64,000 bases of DNA from contig NZ_UNRE01000002.1 in the NCBI RefSeq assembly GCF_900537085.1, forward strand, positions 372,289 to 436,288, given 5' to 3'. Each line of letters begins with the position of its first letter. Within the stretch, counting starts at the first letter, position 1. Under the pieces are notes generated by a model. That model saw only the letters and a list, made by a program, of their open reading frames with translations, ran no database searches and was not told where the DNA came from. The position numbers and the translations under genes were made by a program. The stretch is from Agarivorans sp. Alg241-V36 (GTDB taxonomy: Bacteria; Pseudomonadota; Gammaproteobacteria; Enterobacterales; Celerinatantimonadaceae). This document shows, piece by piece, positions 51,361 to 62,466 of this stretch.

Positions 51361-53520
51361 ATGAATACATCTAAAACACTACTCGCTAAATGCGCGGGTT
51401 TCGCGGCCGCTACCTTATGTAGCGCAAGCCTCATTGCATCTACATTACCGGGCGACGACTGGTTGCATGTAGAAGGTAACCAAATTAAAGACATGCAAGG
51501 CAATACCGTATGGTTAACCGGTGCCAACTGGTTTGGTTTTAATACTACCGAGCGGGTTTTGCATGGATTATGGTCGGTTAATCTAGAAGACACCATTCAA
51601 GATATTGCTACGCGTGGAGTAAATTTACTTCGGGTTCCTATCTCGACAGAGTTGCTTAAAGAATGGAAGAATGGCCAATTTGTTCCCATTCAAGTTAATG
51701 CATCGGCCAATCCGGCCTTAGCCACCGCCACTTCGCTAGAGGTATTTGATGCCCTAATTGCTGCCGCAAAAGCCAGTGGCATGAAAATCTTGCTAGATGT
51801 GCACGGCGCCGAAGCCGACAACATGGGACACATTGCGCCGCTATGGTACAAGGGCGACATCACCTCTGAGGATTTTTACTCTACCTGGGAGTGGGTAACC
51901 GAGCGCTACAAAAATGATGACACCATTATTGCTTATGACTTAGAGAATGAGCCACATGGTAATCCGAAGGAAAGCGCTGCCGGTGAGTTTGCTAAGTGGG
52001 ATAATTCCACCGATGAAAATAACTGGAAGCACGCCTGTGAAACGGTGTCTAACCGAGTTCTTGATATTAACCCCTATATTCTTGTTATGTGTGAAGGCAT
52101 TGAAGCCTACCCAGTGGAAGGTAAAAACTGGGAGAGCAAAGGTAAAGACGACTTTCACTTTAACTGGTGGGGCGGCAACTTACGTGGTGTGCGCGAATTC
52201 CCTATCGATTTAGGCGCGCGTCAACAGCAGTTTATGTATTCGCCGCATGATTATGGTCCTTTGGTATTTGAGCAGGAGTGGTTTTACCCCGGCTTTAACA
52301 AAGACACCTTGTACCAAGATGTGTGGAAAGATAACTGGATGTTCATTCACGAAGAAGGCATTGCACCGCTACTGATTGGCGAGTGGGGCGGCTTTATGGA
52401 TGGCGGGCCAAACGAGGCATGGATGGTGGCAATACGAGACTTAATTATTGAGCACCAACTTCACCATACCTTTTGGTGTATTAATCCAAACTCTGGAGAT
52501 ACTGGTGGTTTGCTTGGGCACGATTGGACAACCTGGGATGAAGATAAATACGCCTTGTTTAAGCCATCTTTATGGGTAAACGATGCCGGTAAATTTATTA
52601 GTTTGGATCATGAAGTTGCACTAGGCGGTGAGGGCAGTACTACCGGAGTAAGCTTAAATGACTATTACCAAGGCTTAACACCTTCGGTCACCATTAGCTC
52701 TCCTACGGCCAATAGTATAGTGCTTAGCGGTTCTCAAGTTGCCCTTAGCTATGCAGTGAACAAAGCGGCATCAGTCAACATATATGTAGATGGAAGCTTT
52801 GTGAAAAGCGCTCCTACATCGGGTAGTGCTAGCGTAACTGCACCGGTTTCAGAGGGTGACTTCACCATTGCTATTGTAGCGGTAGATAGTAATGGTAGGG
52901 AGCTGTCGGTAAGTGACAGCATTGTTTTAAGTGCACTTAACGAGGTGCCTTTACAGCCCGAAATTAGCTTAAGTGCTCCAGCAAACAATACCAGTGTTGA
53001 AGCTGGTAGTAGCTTTAGCGTAGCAGTAAGTCTGCAAGATGCGAGTGGTTTTGAAACACAGTTCGCTGGGCAACAAATGGCGTTTTCTGGTACTTCGGGT
53101 GAGCTTACTGCACCTAGTGTTGTTGGCGATTACAGCTTAACAGTGACAGCCCAAGATGAGCAGGGGCAAAACCTCAATGCGACTGACAGCGTCAATGTGA
53201 AGGTGATTGAACCAGCTGCCGCTAATTTAAGCTGTGAAGTGGGGCCCGCAGATTATTGGGCTAGCGGCTTTGTAATTAACAGTATCACCGTTACCAATAC
53301 TGGCAGCGAGACTATCTCGTCATGGAAAGCCGTGTTGGACTTCCCGCAGGCGGTTAGCTTAGTAGGCGGTTGGGGCGGCGTATTTGATGCCTCCGCACAA
53401 ACTATTGAAGTAACCAACGAAGCTTATAATGGCCAGTTAGCTCCTGGAGCTAGCATATCCTTTGGTTTACAAGGTGGACATTCAGGAAGCTTTGCCGCGC
53501 CAAGCTGTAGTATGCGTTAA
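51361..53520 (+). CDS. GH5 endoglucanase with Ig-like domains and CBM2
   Basis: 719 residues from the ATG at 51361 (GGAG upstream), with a signal peptide of ~27 residues. The GH5 catalytic domain (~30-430) has the acid/base Glu197 in YDLENEPHG, nucleophile Glu341 in LLIGEWGGF, and supporting His148 (DVHG) and His296 (SPHDYG). Two Ig-like domains (~452-535 and ~545-615) and a C-terminal CBM2 (~622-719) follow. The first Ig-like domain and the CBM2 are of the same type as those in the flanking GH9 enzymes. It should cut internal beta-1,4-glucan bonds outside the cell. Confidence 0.95.
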   Translation: MNTSKTLLAKCAGFAAATLCSASLIASTLPGDDWLHVEGNQIKDMQGNTVWLTGANWFGFNTTERVLHGLWSVNLEDTIQDIATRGVNLLRVPISTELLKEWKNGQFVPIQVNASANPALATATSLEVFDALIAAAKASGMKILLDVHGAEADNMGHIAPLWYKGDITSEDFYSTWEWVTERYKNDDTIIAYDLENEPHGNPKESAAGEFAKWDNSTDENNWKHACETVSNRVLDINPYILVMCEGIEAYPVEGKNWESKGKDDFHFNWWGGNLRGVREFPIDLGARQQQFMYSPHDYGPLVFEQEWFYPGFNKDTLYQDVWKDNWMFIHEEGIAPLLIGEWGGFMDGGPNEAWMVAIRDLIIEHQLHHTFWCINPNSGDTGGLLGHDWTTWDEDKYALFKPSLWVNDAGKFISLDHEVALGGEGSTTGVSLNDYYQGLTPSVTISSPTANSIVLSGSQVALSYAVNKAASVNIYVDGSFVKSAPTSGSASVTAPVSEGDFTIAIVAVDSNGRELSVSDSIVLSALNEVPLQPEISLSAPANNTSVEAGSSFSVAVSLQDASGFETQFAGQQMAFSGTSGELTAPSVVGDYSLTVTAQDEQGQNLNATDSVNVKVIEPAAANLSCEVGPADYWASGFVINSITVTNTGSETISSWKAVLDFPQAVSLVGGWGGVFDASAQTIEVTNEAYNGQLAPGASISFGLQGGHSGSFAAPSCSMR

Positions 53521-53561
53521 CAATAATTATTAATTATTGATTTAATTGACATTATAGCTGT

Positions 53562-53596
53562 AAAGCCCTCAATACAATTTGAGGGCTTTTTTATTG
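53562..53596 (+). terminator. Terminator after GH5
   Basis: AAAGCCCTCAA (53562-53572) and TTGAGGGCTTT (53579-53589) with a six-base loop and a T-run. Confidence 0.9.
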
Positions 53597-56783
<3,187 letters not shown>

Positions 56784-56798
56784 GTTTTAGCTAAGGTT

Positions 56799-56824
56799 AA
56801 AGGCGGCTTAGGCCGCCTTTTTTG
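56799..56824 (+). terminator. Terminator after GH9 copy B
   Basis: AAAGGCGGC (56799-56807) and GCCGCCTTT (56812-56820), loop TTAG, T-run. Confidence 0.92.
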
Positions 56825-56935
56825 TTAAGGTGTTAGGCAAATTTTGGGGCGCCCTATAGGGGAAACAGAGTGAAGCCCGAGGCGCAATCATGGCATAATC
56901 CTCAAACTCACTCTTTAGTTGGAATTCACTGTTTT

Positions 56936-58663
56936 ATGCTACAACTGCGCGACTACCAACAAGCCTCGGTAGATGCTGTACTTGGCCACTTTCGTAAAAG
57001 TGACGACGCAGCGGTATTAGTGCTACCAACCGGCGCGGGTAAAAGCATCGTGATTGCTGAGTTAGCGCGTTTAGCCCGCCACCCCATATTAGTGCTGGCT
57101 CATGTGAAAGAGTTGGTCGAGCAAAACCAAAGTAAGTTTAGCGCCTATGGCTTTGAATCTGGCGTATTTGCCGCAGGCCTTGGCTTAAAGCAAACTCAAT
57201 ACCCGGTTACCTTTGCCAGTGTGCAATCGCTTAGTCGCAATTTAGCAGCGTTTTCTGGCTACTATTCTTTATTGGTCATTGATGAATGCCACCGAGTGAG
57301 TGACGATACCGACAGCCAATATCAGCAAATTATTCAGCATCTAAAACAGCAAAACCCGCAACTTAAAGTATTAGGTTTAACCGCTACGCCTTATCGGCTA
57401 GATAAAGGCTGGATTTATCAGCAGCACTACCATGGCTATGTGCGTGGTAATGCCGAGGCATGGTTTAAAAAGTGCATTTATGAGCTGCCAATGCGCCATC
57501 TTATCAGTAAGGGCTATTTAACTAAGCCGCTAGTGGTTGATGCTCCCGCAGCCCGCTATCAATTTGATGAACTCCCTCAGCAATACAGCGAGGCGCAGCT
57601 GGACAAGTTTTTAGCTGGCTGCCCTAGAGTGACTCAAGCCATTTGCAAGCAGTTGGTAAAGCTTGCTGAACAGCGCAAGGGCGCAATGGTATTTGCCGCT
57701 TCTGTAAATCATGCCAAAGAAGTTGCGCACTATTTGCCCGAAGAGCAAACCGCGGTGATAACTGCTGAAACGCCGCATGCAGAACGAGACAGTTTAATTG
57801 AGCGATTTAAGCAACAGCAGCTTAAATTTTTGGTAAATGTATCGGTTCTTACTACGGGTTTTGACGCGCCACACGTAGACTTGATAGCTATACTAAGGCG
57901 CACTGCATCGGTAAGTTTATATCAGCAAATAGCTGGGCGTGGCCTACGTTTAAATCAAGGTAAAACCGATTGCTTAATTGTTGATTACGCAGGCAATAAT
58001 TACGATTTATATCAACCGGAAATTGGCGAAACGAAACCCAATCCTAATAGCACCCTAGTGCAAGTGAATTGCCCGCAATGTGAATTTGCCAATATGTTTT
58101 GGGGAATCACCGATAAAGACGGTGACGTTATTGAGCACTACGGGCGGCGCTGCCAAGGTTTAGTTGAAGACCCACTGGACGAAACGAAGCAACAACAATG
58201 TAGTTACCGCTATAAATACAAGCAATGCCCACAATGTAATGCCGAAAATGACATTGCTGCTAGGCAGTGCCAAAGCTGTGGCTTTCAGCTAATTGACCCA
58301 GACAAACAATTAAAAGATGCGCTGCAGCTAAAAGATCGCAAAGTGCTAAGGTGTAGCGGTATTTCTGCTAGCTGTGAGGGGAATAAACTTAAACTTGTCT
58401 ATCACGATGAAGATGGCGCAGAACTCAGCGAATCCTTCAATTTTGACTACGCCAAAGCCAAACAGCAATTTAATGCCTTATTTAGTCGTAGAGTCACCGA
58501 GCCAACAGCATCAATAAAAGATGCCAAACAAGCCGAAACACTAGTCACTAAGCTGGTGGCTCCCGATTTTGTTATTGCTAAAAAACAAAAACACTACTGG
58601 ATAATCGAACACCGAATATTTGATTATCAAGGCAATTATAGAAAGGCAAATCAACAGTATTAG
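56936..58663 (+). CDS. radD: RadD-type superfamily 2 helicase
   Basis: 575 residues from the ATG at 56936, which aligns with the start of E. coli RadD (LRDYQQ); a GTG at 56870 has a good GGGGA site but would add 22 residues absent from the family. Helicase motifs: I LPTGAGKS, II VIDECHR, III LTATP, V VLTTGFDAPHVD, VI QIAGRGLR. Three CxxC-rich segments follow (CPQCEF, CPQCNAENDIAARQCQSC), a zinc domain typical of RadD. The family assists RecA-dependent repair and replication recovery. Confidence 0.92.
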   Translation: MLQLRDYQQASVDAVLGHFRKSDDAAVLVLPTGAGKSIVIAELARLARHPILVLAHVKELVEQNQSKFSAYGFESGVFAAGLGLKQTQYPVTFASVQSLSRNLAAFSGYYSLLVIDECHRVSDDTDSQYQQIIQHLKQQNPQLKVLGLTATPYRLDKGWIYQQHYHGYVRGNAEAWFKKCIYELPMRHLISKGYLTKPLVVDAPAARYQFDELPQQYSEAQLDKFLAGCPRVTQAICKQLVKLAEQRKGAMVFAASVNHAKEVAHYLPEEQTAVITAETPHAERDSLIERFKQQQLKFLVNVSVLTTGFDAPHVDLIAILRRTASVSLYQQIAGRGLRLNQGKTDCLIVDYAGNNYDLYQPEIGETKPNPNSTLVQVNCPQCEFANMFWGITDKDGDVIEHYGRRCQGLVEDPLDETKQQQCSYRYKYKQCPQCNAENDIAARQCQSCGFQLIDPDKQLKDALQLKDRKVLRCSGISASCEGNKLKLVYHDEDGAELSESFNFDYAKAKQQFNALFSRRVTEPTASIKDAKQAETLVTKLVAPDFVIAKKQKHYWIIEHRIFDYQGNYRKANQQY

Positions 58664-58769
58664 CGCTAGATTTTTTAACGAGACTTCTTGTTATTTCTCT
58701 TGAAAACAATTATTTACAATATTACCAATAGATAGCTGATGTTTTTATTGATAAGGTTGCTTCTTTTTA

Positions 58770-59888
58770 ATGAAAGGATTCATTGTGAAACGCTATCGTT
58801 CAATAAACCCTAAGTTAACTTTGCTGTCTAGTGCTTTATTGTTAGCTGCATGTGCATCTACTCCCGTAGATGAAACACCTAAAGAGCAAACTGCTGTTGT
58901 TACCGCCAAAGTTGTATTAAACGGCTTGTATGTTCCAGATTCTCAAGGTGAGCAGGTTGTATATACTCGTGAAGACATGCGTACTATTCATAATCAGTTG
59001 AAGCCAGATAGCTTCTATATGAAATGGGCGGGTACTGATTCTAGCGGCATTTTTCGAATGGATAAAAACCTACTTTGGCAACTTGACCATAAAAACAAAA
59101 CCTACCAAGAATGTGCTCTATCGGGCTGTGTAAGTGGTTATGCTGAGATGCTTGCTAACGCTGACGAGTCAGAAGAAGGTTCAGAAGAGTATGAAAGCTA
59201 TGAAGATCTTGATTGTAAGGTCGAGCTTACTAAAAATGAATTTGAAGTATTGTCTACTGGTAATAAGCGCCAAATTGGCGGCCAAGCAAGCGAAGAATAC
59301 AAGGTAAAATGGTCAACAGAGTTTACCGATGAGAAAGGCAAAAAAGATCTAAACTTGCTTCAGTTTGTTTTTTGGACAGCTGATCCTAATGCGGAAATGA
59401 AAGAAGCTTGGCGGGTGCATGAAATTGCTACCAATAAGTATCTAGACTCGGTTGGTGAGAATAACCCTTTAGTCCGCCTGTTAGGGCGAGAAGGATTTAA
59501 AACCATTAGTGCATTCACCGGTGATACTGAGCAGGCAGACCACTTAGGCTTAAATGCGTTCCAGCAAGAGCTGGCAAAAATCAAAGGCTATCCTTTGTCG
59601 ATAAAGCTGGAATGGTTTCAAAATATGCAAGCTTGCGCAGACAACAAAAAGAAAGAGAAGCGTGATACCAACATCGACTTTTCTGGTGGATTAGAAGATG
59701 CTGCGACCAATTTATTGGGGAATATTGTTAAAAATGCTGCCGATGACATGGTTGAGAAAAAAGTAGATGCTTGGATGAAAGATGCCCGTATACGTTATAT
59801 CTACGAAGTGAAAACTGTAGAGAATAAGCTAGCACATAACAGCAATTTTGATGTTCCTAACGATTATCAATTATTTGACCGAAACTAA
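58770..59888 (+). CDS. Lipoprotein of unknown function
   Basis: 372 residues. The signal ends in a lipobox (LLLAACAS), with the lipidated Cys near residue 28; a start a few codons later (GTG at 58785) is possible and would suit the basic KRYRS start. The mature part is acidic, with a Glu-rich stretch (~131-146), two Cys (QECALSGCV), and a beta-rich middle (EEYKVKWSTEFTD, NLLQFVFWTAD). It ends with a helical C-terminus. No family recognised. Confidence 0.6.
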   Translation: MKGFIVKRYRSINPKLTLLSSALLLAACASTPVDETPKEQTAVVTAKVVLNGLYVPDSQGEQVVYTREDMRTIHNQLKPDSFYMKWAGTDSSGIFRMDKNLLWQLDHKNKTYQECALSGCVSGYAEMLANADESEEGSEEYESYEDLDCKVELTKNEFEVLSTGNKRQIGGQASEEYKVKWSTEFTDEKGKKDLNLLQFVFWTADPNAEMKEAWRVHEIATNKYLDSVGENNPLVRLLGREGFKTISAFTGDTEQADHLGLNAFQQELAKIKGYPLSIKLEWFQNMQACADNKKKEKRDTNIDFSGGLEDAATNLLGNIVKNAADDMVEKKVDAWMKDARIRYIYEVKTVENKLAHNSNFDVPNDYQLFDRN

Positions 59889-59911
59889 GTTGCGTTAGCA
59901 TATTAAACAAT

Positions 59912-59940
59912 AAAAGGTTTGTGCTTGGCACAAACCTTTT
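59912..59940. terminator. Bidirectional terminator between lipoprotein and PRTase genes
   Basis: AAAAGGTTTGTGC (59912-59924) and GCACAAACCTTTT (59928-59940) form a 13-bp stem with a TTG loop; A-run and T-run on both flanks. Confidence 0.9.
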
Positions 59941-59943
59941 CAA

Positions 59944-60561
59944 TTACTGCCTAAGTTTATCAGCTAACTCTGGCTTAATTAACGGACTCACAAAGCCCTT
60001 GTGTTGCTGTATTTCTTCCAAGCTTAAACCGGTTAACTCATAGGGGAAGACTAGCCATTGATCGGTTTGGTGTAGGCAAAAGTCCGGTTTTAGTGATGTT
60101 TGGTTGAACTTAGGTCGTTCCCATAAGGTGGCTATTTTTACTTGGCGCGGCATATTGAGTTTTAACTTGGATTTTAAACGCTTAATCACGGCTTCCACAT
60201 TGTGGCCACTGCTAAATACGTCATCCACTATCAACAAACTATCGTCAACGTTTAGGTTTTCCAGTAAGTACTGAATACCATGTACTCTTATTGACTCAGG
60301 TTCTTGGAGTATTTGATGATAATTGGCCTGCCCTTGGTAGGAGGTGCGTACCGAGATGTGGTCGGTTTTAACGCCTAAGGTTTGCAAACACTCTTGTACG
60401 TAAATCCCCACTGCACTGCCACCGCGCCACAGGCCAACGATAAAAGTAGGGCGAAAGCCACTTTCGAAAATATGCACGGCTAAACGAAAAGAATCTTGAA
60501 TTAAGCTATCTTCATCTAAGTAGTGCTTTTGTAATTGGGCTGTCGGCTGGCTCATTGGCAT
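59944..60561 (-). CDS. Phosphoribosyltransferase (paralogue 1)
   Basis: 205 residues; ATG at 60561 or 60555. Type I PRT fold with the PRPP loop DSLLIVDDVFSSGHNVEAV (~110-128) and an N-terminal FIVGLWRGGSAVGIYVQE segment that binds pyrophosphate. This resembles the COG2236-type hypoxanthine/xanthine-like PRTs of marine gammaproteobacteria. The base accepted cannot be told. It is divergent from a clear paralogue at 60649, and both could be controlled by the palindrome between them. Confidence 0.85.
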   Translation of the reverse strand: MPMSQPTAQLQKHYLDEDSLIQDSFRLAVHIFESGFRPTFIVGLWRGGSAVGIYVQECLQTLGVKTDHISVRTSYQGQANYHQILQEPESIRVHGIQYLLENLNVDDSLLIVDDVFSSGHNVEAVIKRLKSKLKLNMPRQVKIATLWERPKFNQTSLKPDFCLHQTDQWLVFPYELTGLSLEEIQQHKGFVSPLIKPELADKLRQ

Positions 60562-60615
60562 GAAAAGTGTCCTTGAGTTTACGAGTTCTATAATGATAGT
60601 TTTATACTACACCTT

Positions 60616-60629
60616 TGACCAAAAGGTCA
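60616..60629. promoter_or_regulatory. Palindrome TGACC-AAAA-GGTCA between divergent PRTase genes
   Basis: A perfect 5-4-5 inverted repeat 20 bases before the rightward ATG and 55 bases before the leftward ATG, placed to act on both genes. The repressor is unknown. Confidence 0.45.
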
Positions 60630-60648
60630 GTTTTAATCGTAGGTAATT

Positions 60649-61218
60649 ATGAGCGACAAACGTTACATCACCGGACAAGAGCTACTAGAAGACTCATTTC
60701 GCTTGGCCGAAAAGGTATTAGCGAGTGGCTTTAAACCTAGCTTTATTATTGCTGTGTGGCGTGGCGGTGCACCCATTGGTATCGCGGTTCAAGAGTTTTT
60801 GGCTTATCACGGTATTGCTAGCGATAACATTGCCATTCGCACCTCTTCGTACGCAGCAGCAATAGACAATCAAGCAAAGCAGGTTAAGGTATTTGGGCTT
60901 AACTATTTAGTGAAGCATGTACAGCAGCATGACCGTTTGCTGATTGTTGATGACGTATTCGATACTGGCCGGTCGATTGAAGCGATTATTAATGAACTAA
61001 GCCGCTTAGCCAGATTAAATACCCCCAGCGATATTCGAGTTGCGGTTCCCTATTTTAAGCCAGAGCGCAATAAAACCGACCGAGTGCCAGATTACTACCT
61101 GCACGAAACCAAGCAATGGTTAAAGTATCCACATTCACTTGAGGGCTTAAGCCCAGCAGAGATCGCCGAGCATAGACCTGAGCTGTATCAAATTATCAAG
61201 GCGCATTTGCCAAAGTAG
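60649..61218 (+). CDS. Phosphoribosyltransferase (paralogue 2)
   Basis: 189 residues. PRPP loop DRLLIVDDVFDTGRSIEAI (~97-115), pyrophosphate loop FIIAVWRGGAPIGIAVQEF (~35-53) and a C-terminal LHETKQWLKYPHSLEGLSPAEI that parallels paralogue 1 (LHQTDQWLVFPYELTGLSLEEI). It should transfer a phosphoribosyl group to a purine or similar base. Why two divergent copies are kept is not clear; different base preference is a reasonable idea. Confidence 0.87.
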   Translation: MSDKRYITGQELLEDSFRLAEKVLASGFKPSFIIAVWRGGAPIGIAVQEFLAYHGIASDNIAIRTSSYAAAIDNQAKQVKVFGLNYLVKHVQQHDRLLIVDDVFDTGRSIEAIINELSRLARLNTPSDIRVAVPYFKPERNKTDRVPDYYLHETKQWLKYPHSLEGLSPAEIAEHRPELYQIIKAHLPK

Positions 61219-61384
61219 CGGCTCATTCATAAACGCTAGGTTTTGTTGGTATAAGTTTTAGTCCAACCTCAAAGAGCTTCCTATAACTTTTACCGCAAAA
61301 CAAAATCATAAATCCGCAATAATAAAATGGCTAAATTGCACCATACTTGCTTAATGAGAGACTACTAATTAAGCGGAGCAAGCC

Positions 61385-62404
61385 ATGGCAGTCAAATTTT
61401 CAGTAGCAACAGCCAATACCCTAAACCTCAATCGACCTAGTTTGCCAATGTATCGTAACCGACAAGGTTGGCTGCCAAATGAGTATGACGATAAAGTGCG
61501 TTGGCTAGTCAATCAGCTACAAACCATTGGGGCCGATTTGTGGGCATTTCAGGAATTGTGGCATGCCGACGCCTTATTAGATTTGTTTCAAAATGCCGGC
61601 TTAGATTCTCAGTATCAGTTACTGGTGCCCGATGGTCATCAAGGTCGGATTACCTGTGCAGCGGCAGTACGGAATGAGTTATTTGAAGGTCCGGCTGAAT
61701 GGATTAGTCAGTTTCCCGCTAGCTTTAAACTGGCTAGCCAAGGAGATGATGCGCAAACAGGTGCCTTGGATTTAGACATTAATAGCTTCTCTCGGCCAGT
61801 GTTGCATTTTCAGATTAAGCCCCATGCCGATGAAGAAAATGTACACGTATATGTGTGTCACTTTAAATCGAAGCGCCCCACACGTATTGATCATGAAGAT
61901 TGGTTTGATGATGCACAGCATAAACCGCATCGTAATGCCTTGGGTTATGCCATCTCTACTTTACGCCGCACCGCAGAAGCGGTAGCGCTAAGAATGATTT
62001 TAACTGAGCAAATGAAACACACCGATACGCCGGTGATTGTATTGGGCGACCTGAATGATGGCCAAGCCAGCAATACCTTAAATATTCTTACTGAGCAGCC
62101 ACGTTTTTTATTAGACGGAGATGCGCGAGGGGGAGCCGACAACGCCTTGTATTCGGCGGGTACCATGCAGCAGTACCGCAGCCAGCGTGATGTGTACTAT
62201 ACCCACGTGCACAATAACCAGCTTGAATCATTGGACCATATACTACTGAGCGAACAGTTTTATGACAAAAGCCGCGATAGAATTTGGGCCTTCAAAGGCT
62301 TAGAGGTATTTAACGATCATTTAAATGATGAGCATTACGAGCAATTAGGCGCAACAGACCACGGTATAATAAAAGCAAACTTTGTTTATAAGCCCTTGGA
62401 CTAA
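61385..62404 (+). CDS. Endonuclease/exonuclease/phosphatase family protein
   Basis: 339 residues, no signal peptide. EEP fold marks: TANTLNLN near the start, metal-binding Glu in WAFQELWH (~residue 58), CHFKSKRP near 159, catalytic VLGDLNDGQ (~222-230), LDHILLS (~282) and the final GATDHGIIKANF with the catalytic His. All active residues are present, so it is probably an active phosphodiesterase or nuclease. Substrate unknown. ATG has GGAG upstream. Confidence 0.85.
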   Translation: MAVKFSVATANTLNLNRPSLPMYRNRQGWLPNEYDDKVRWLVNQLQTIGADLWAFQELWHADALLDLFQNAGLDSQYQLLVPDGHQGRITCAAAVRNELFEGPAEWISQFPASFKLASQGDDAQTGALDLDINSFSRPVLHFQIKPHADEENVHVYVCHFKSKRPTRIDHEDWFDDAQHKPHRNALGYAISTLRRTAEAVALRMILTEQMKHTDTPVIVLGDLNDGQASNTLNILTEQPRFLLDGDARGGADNALYSAGTMQQYRSQRDVYYTHVHNNQLESLDHILLSEQFYDKSRDRIWAFKGLEVFNDHLNDEHYEQLGATDHGIIKANFVYKPLD

Positions 62405-62466
62405 TTGAAGGGAAGGACTTAGGCATACTCCACTATAAACATGCCAAGCCCAAAGTGTTAGTGGGT

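Noticed and set aside
56870-56935. GTG 56870 as the start of radD
   Set aside because: It has a good ribosome site, but the extra 22 residues are missing from RadD, whose start aligns with the ATG at 56936. The GTG remains a minor alternative.
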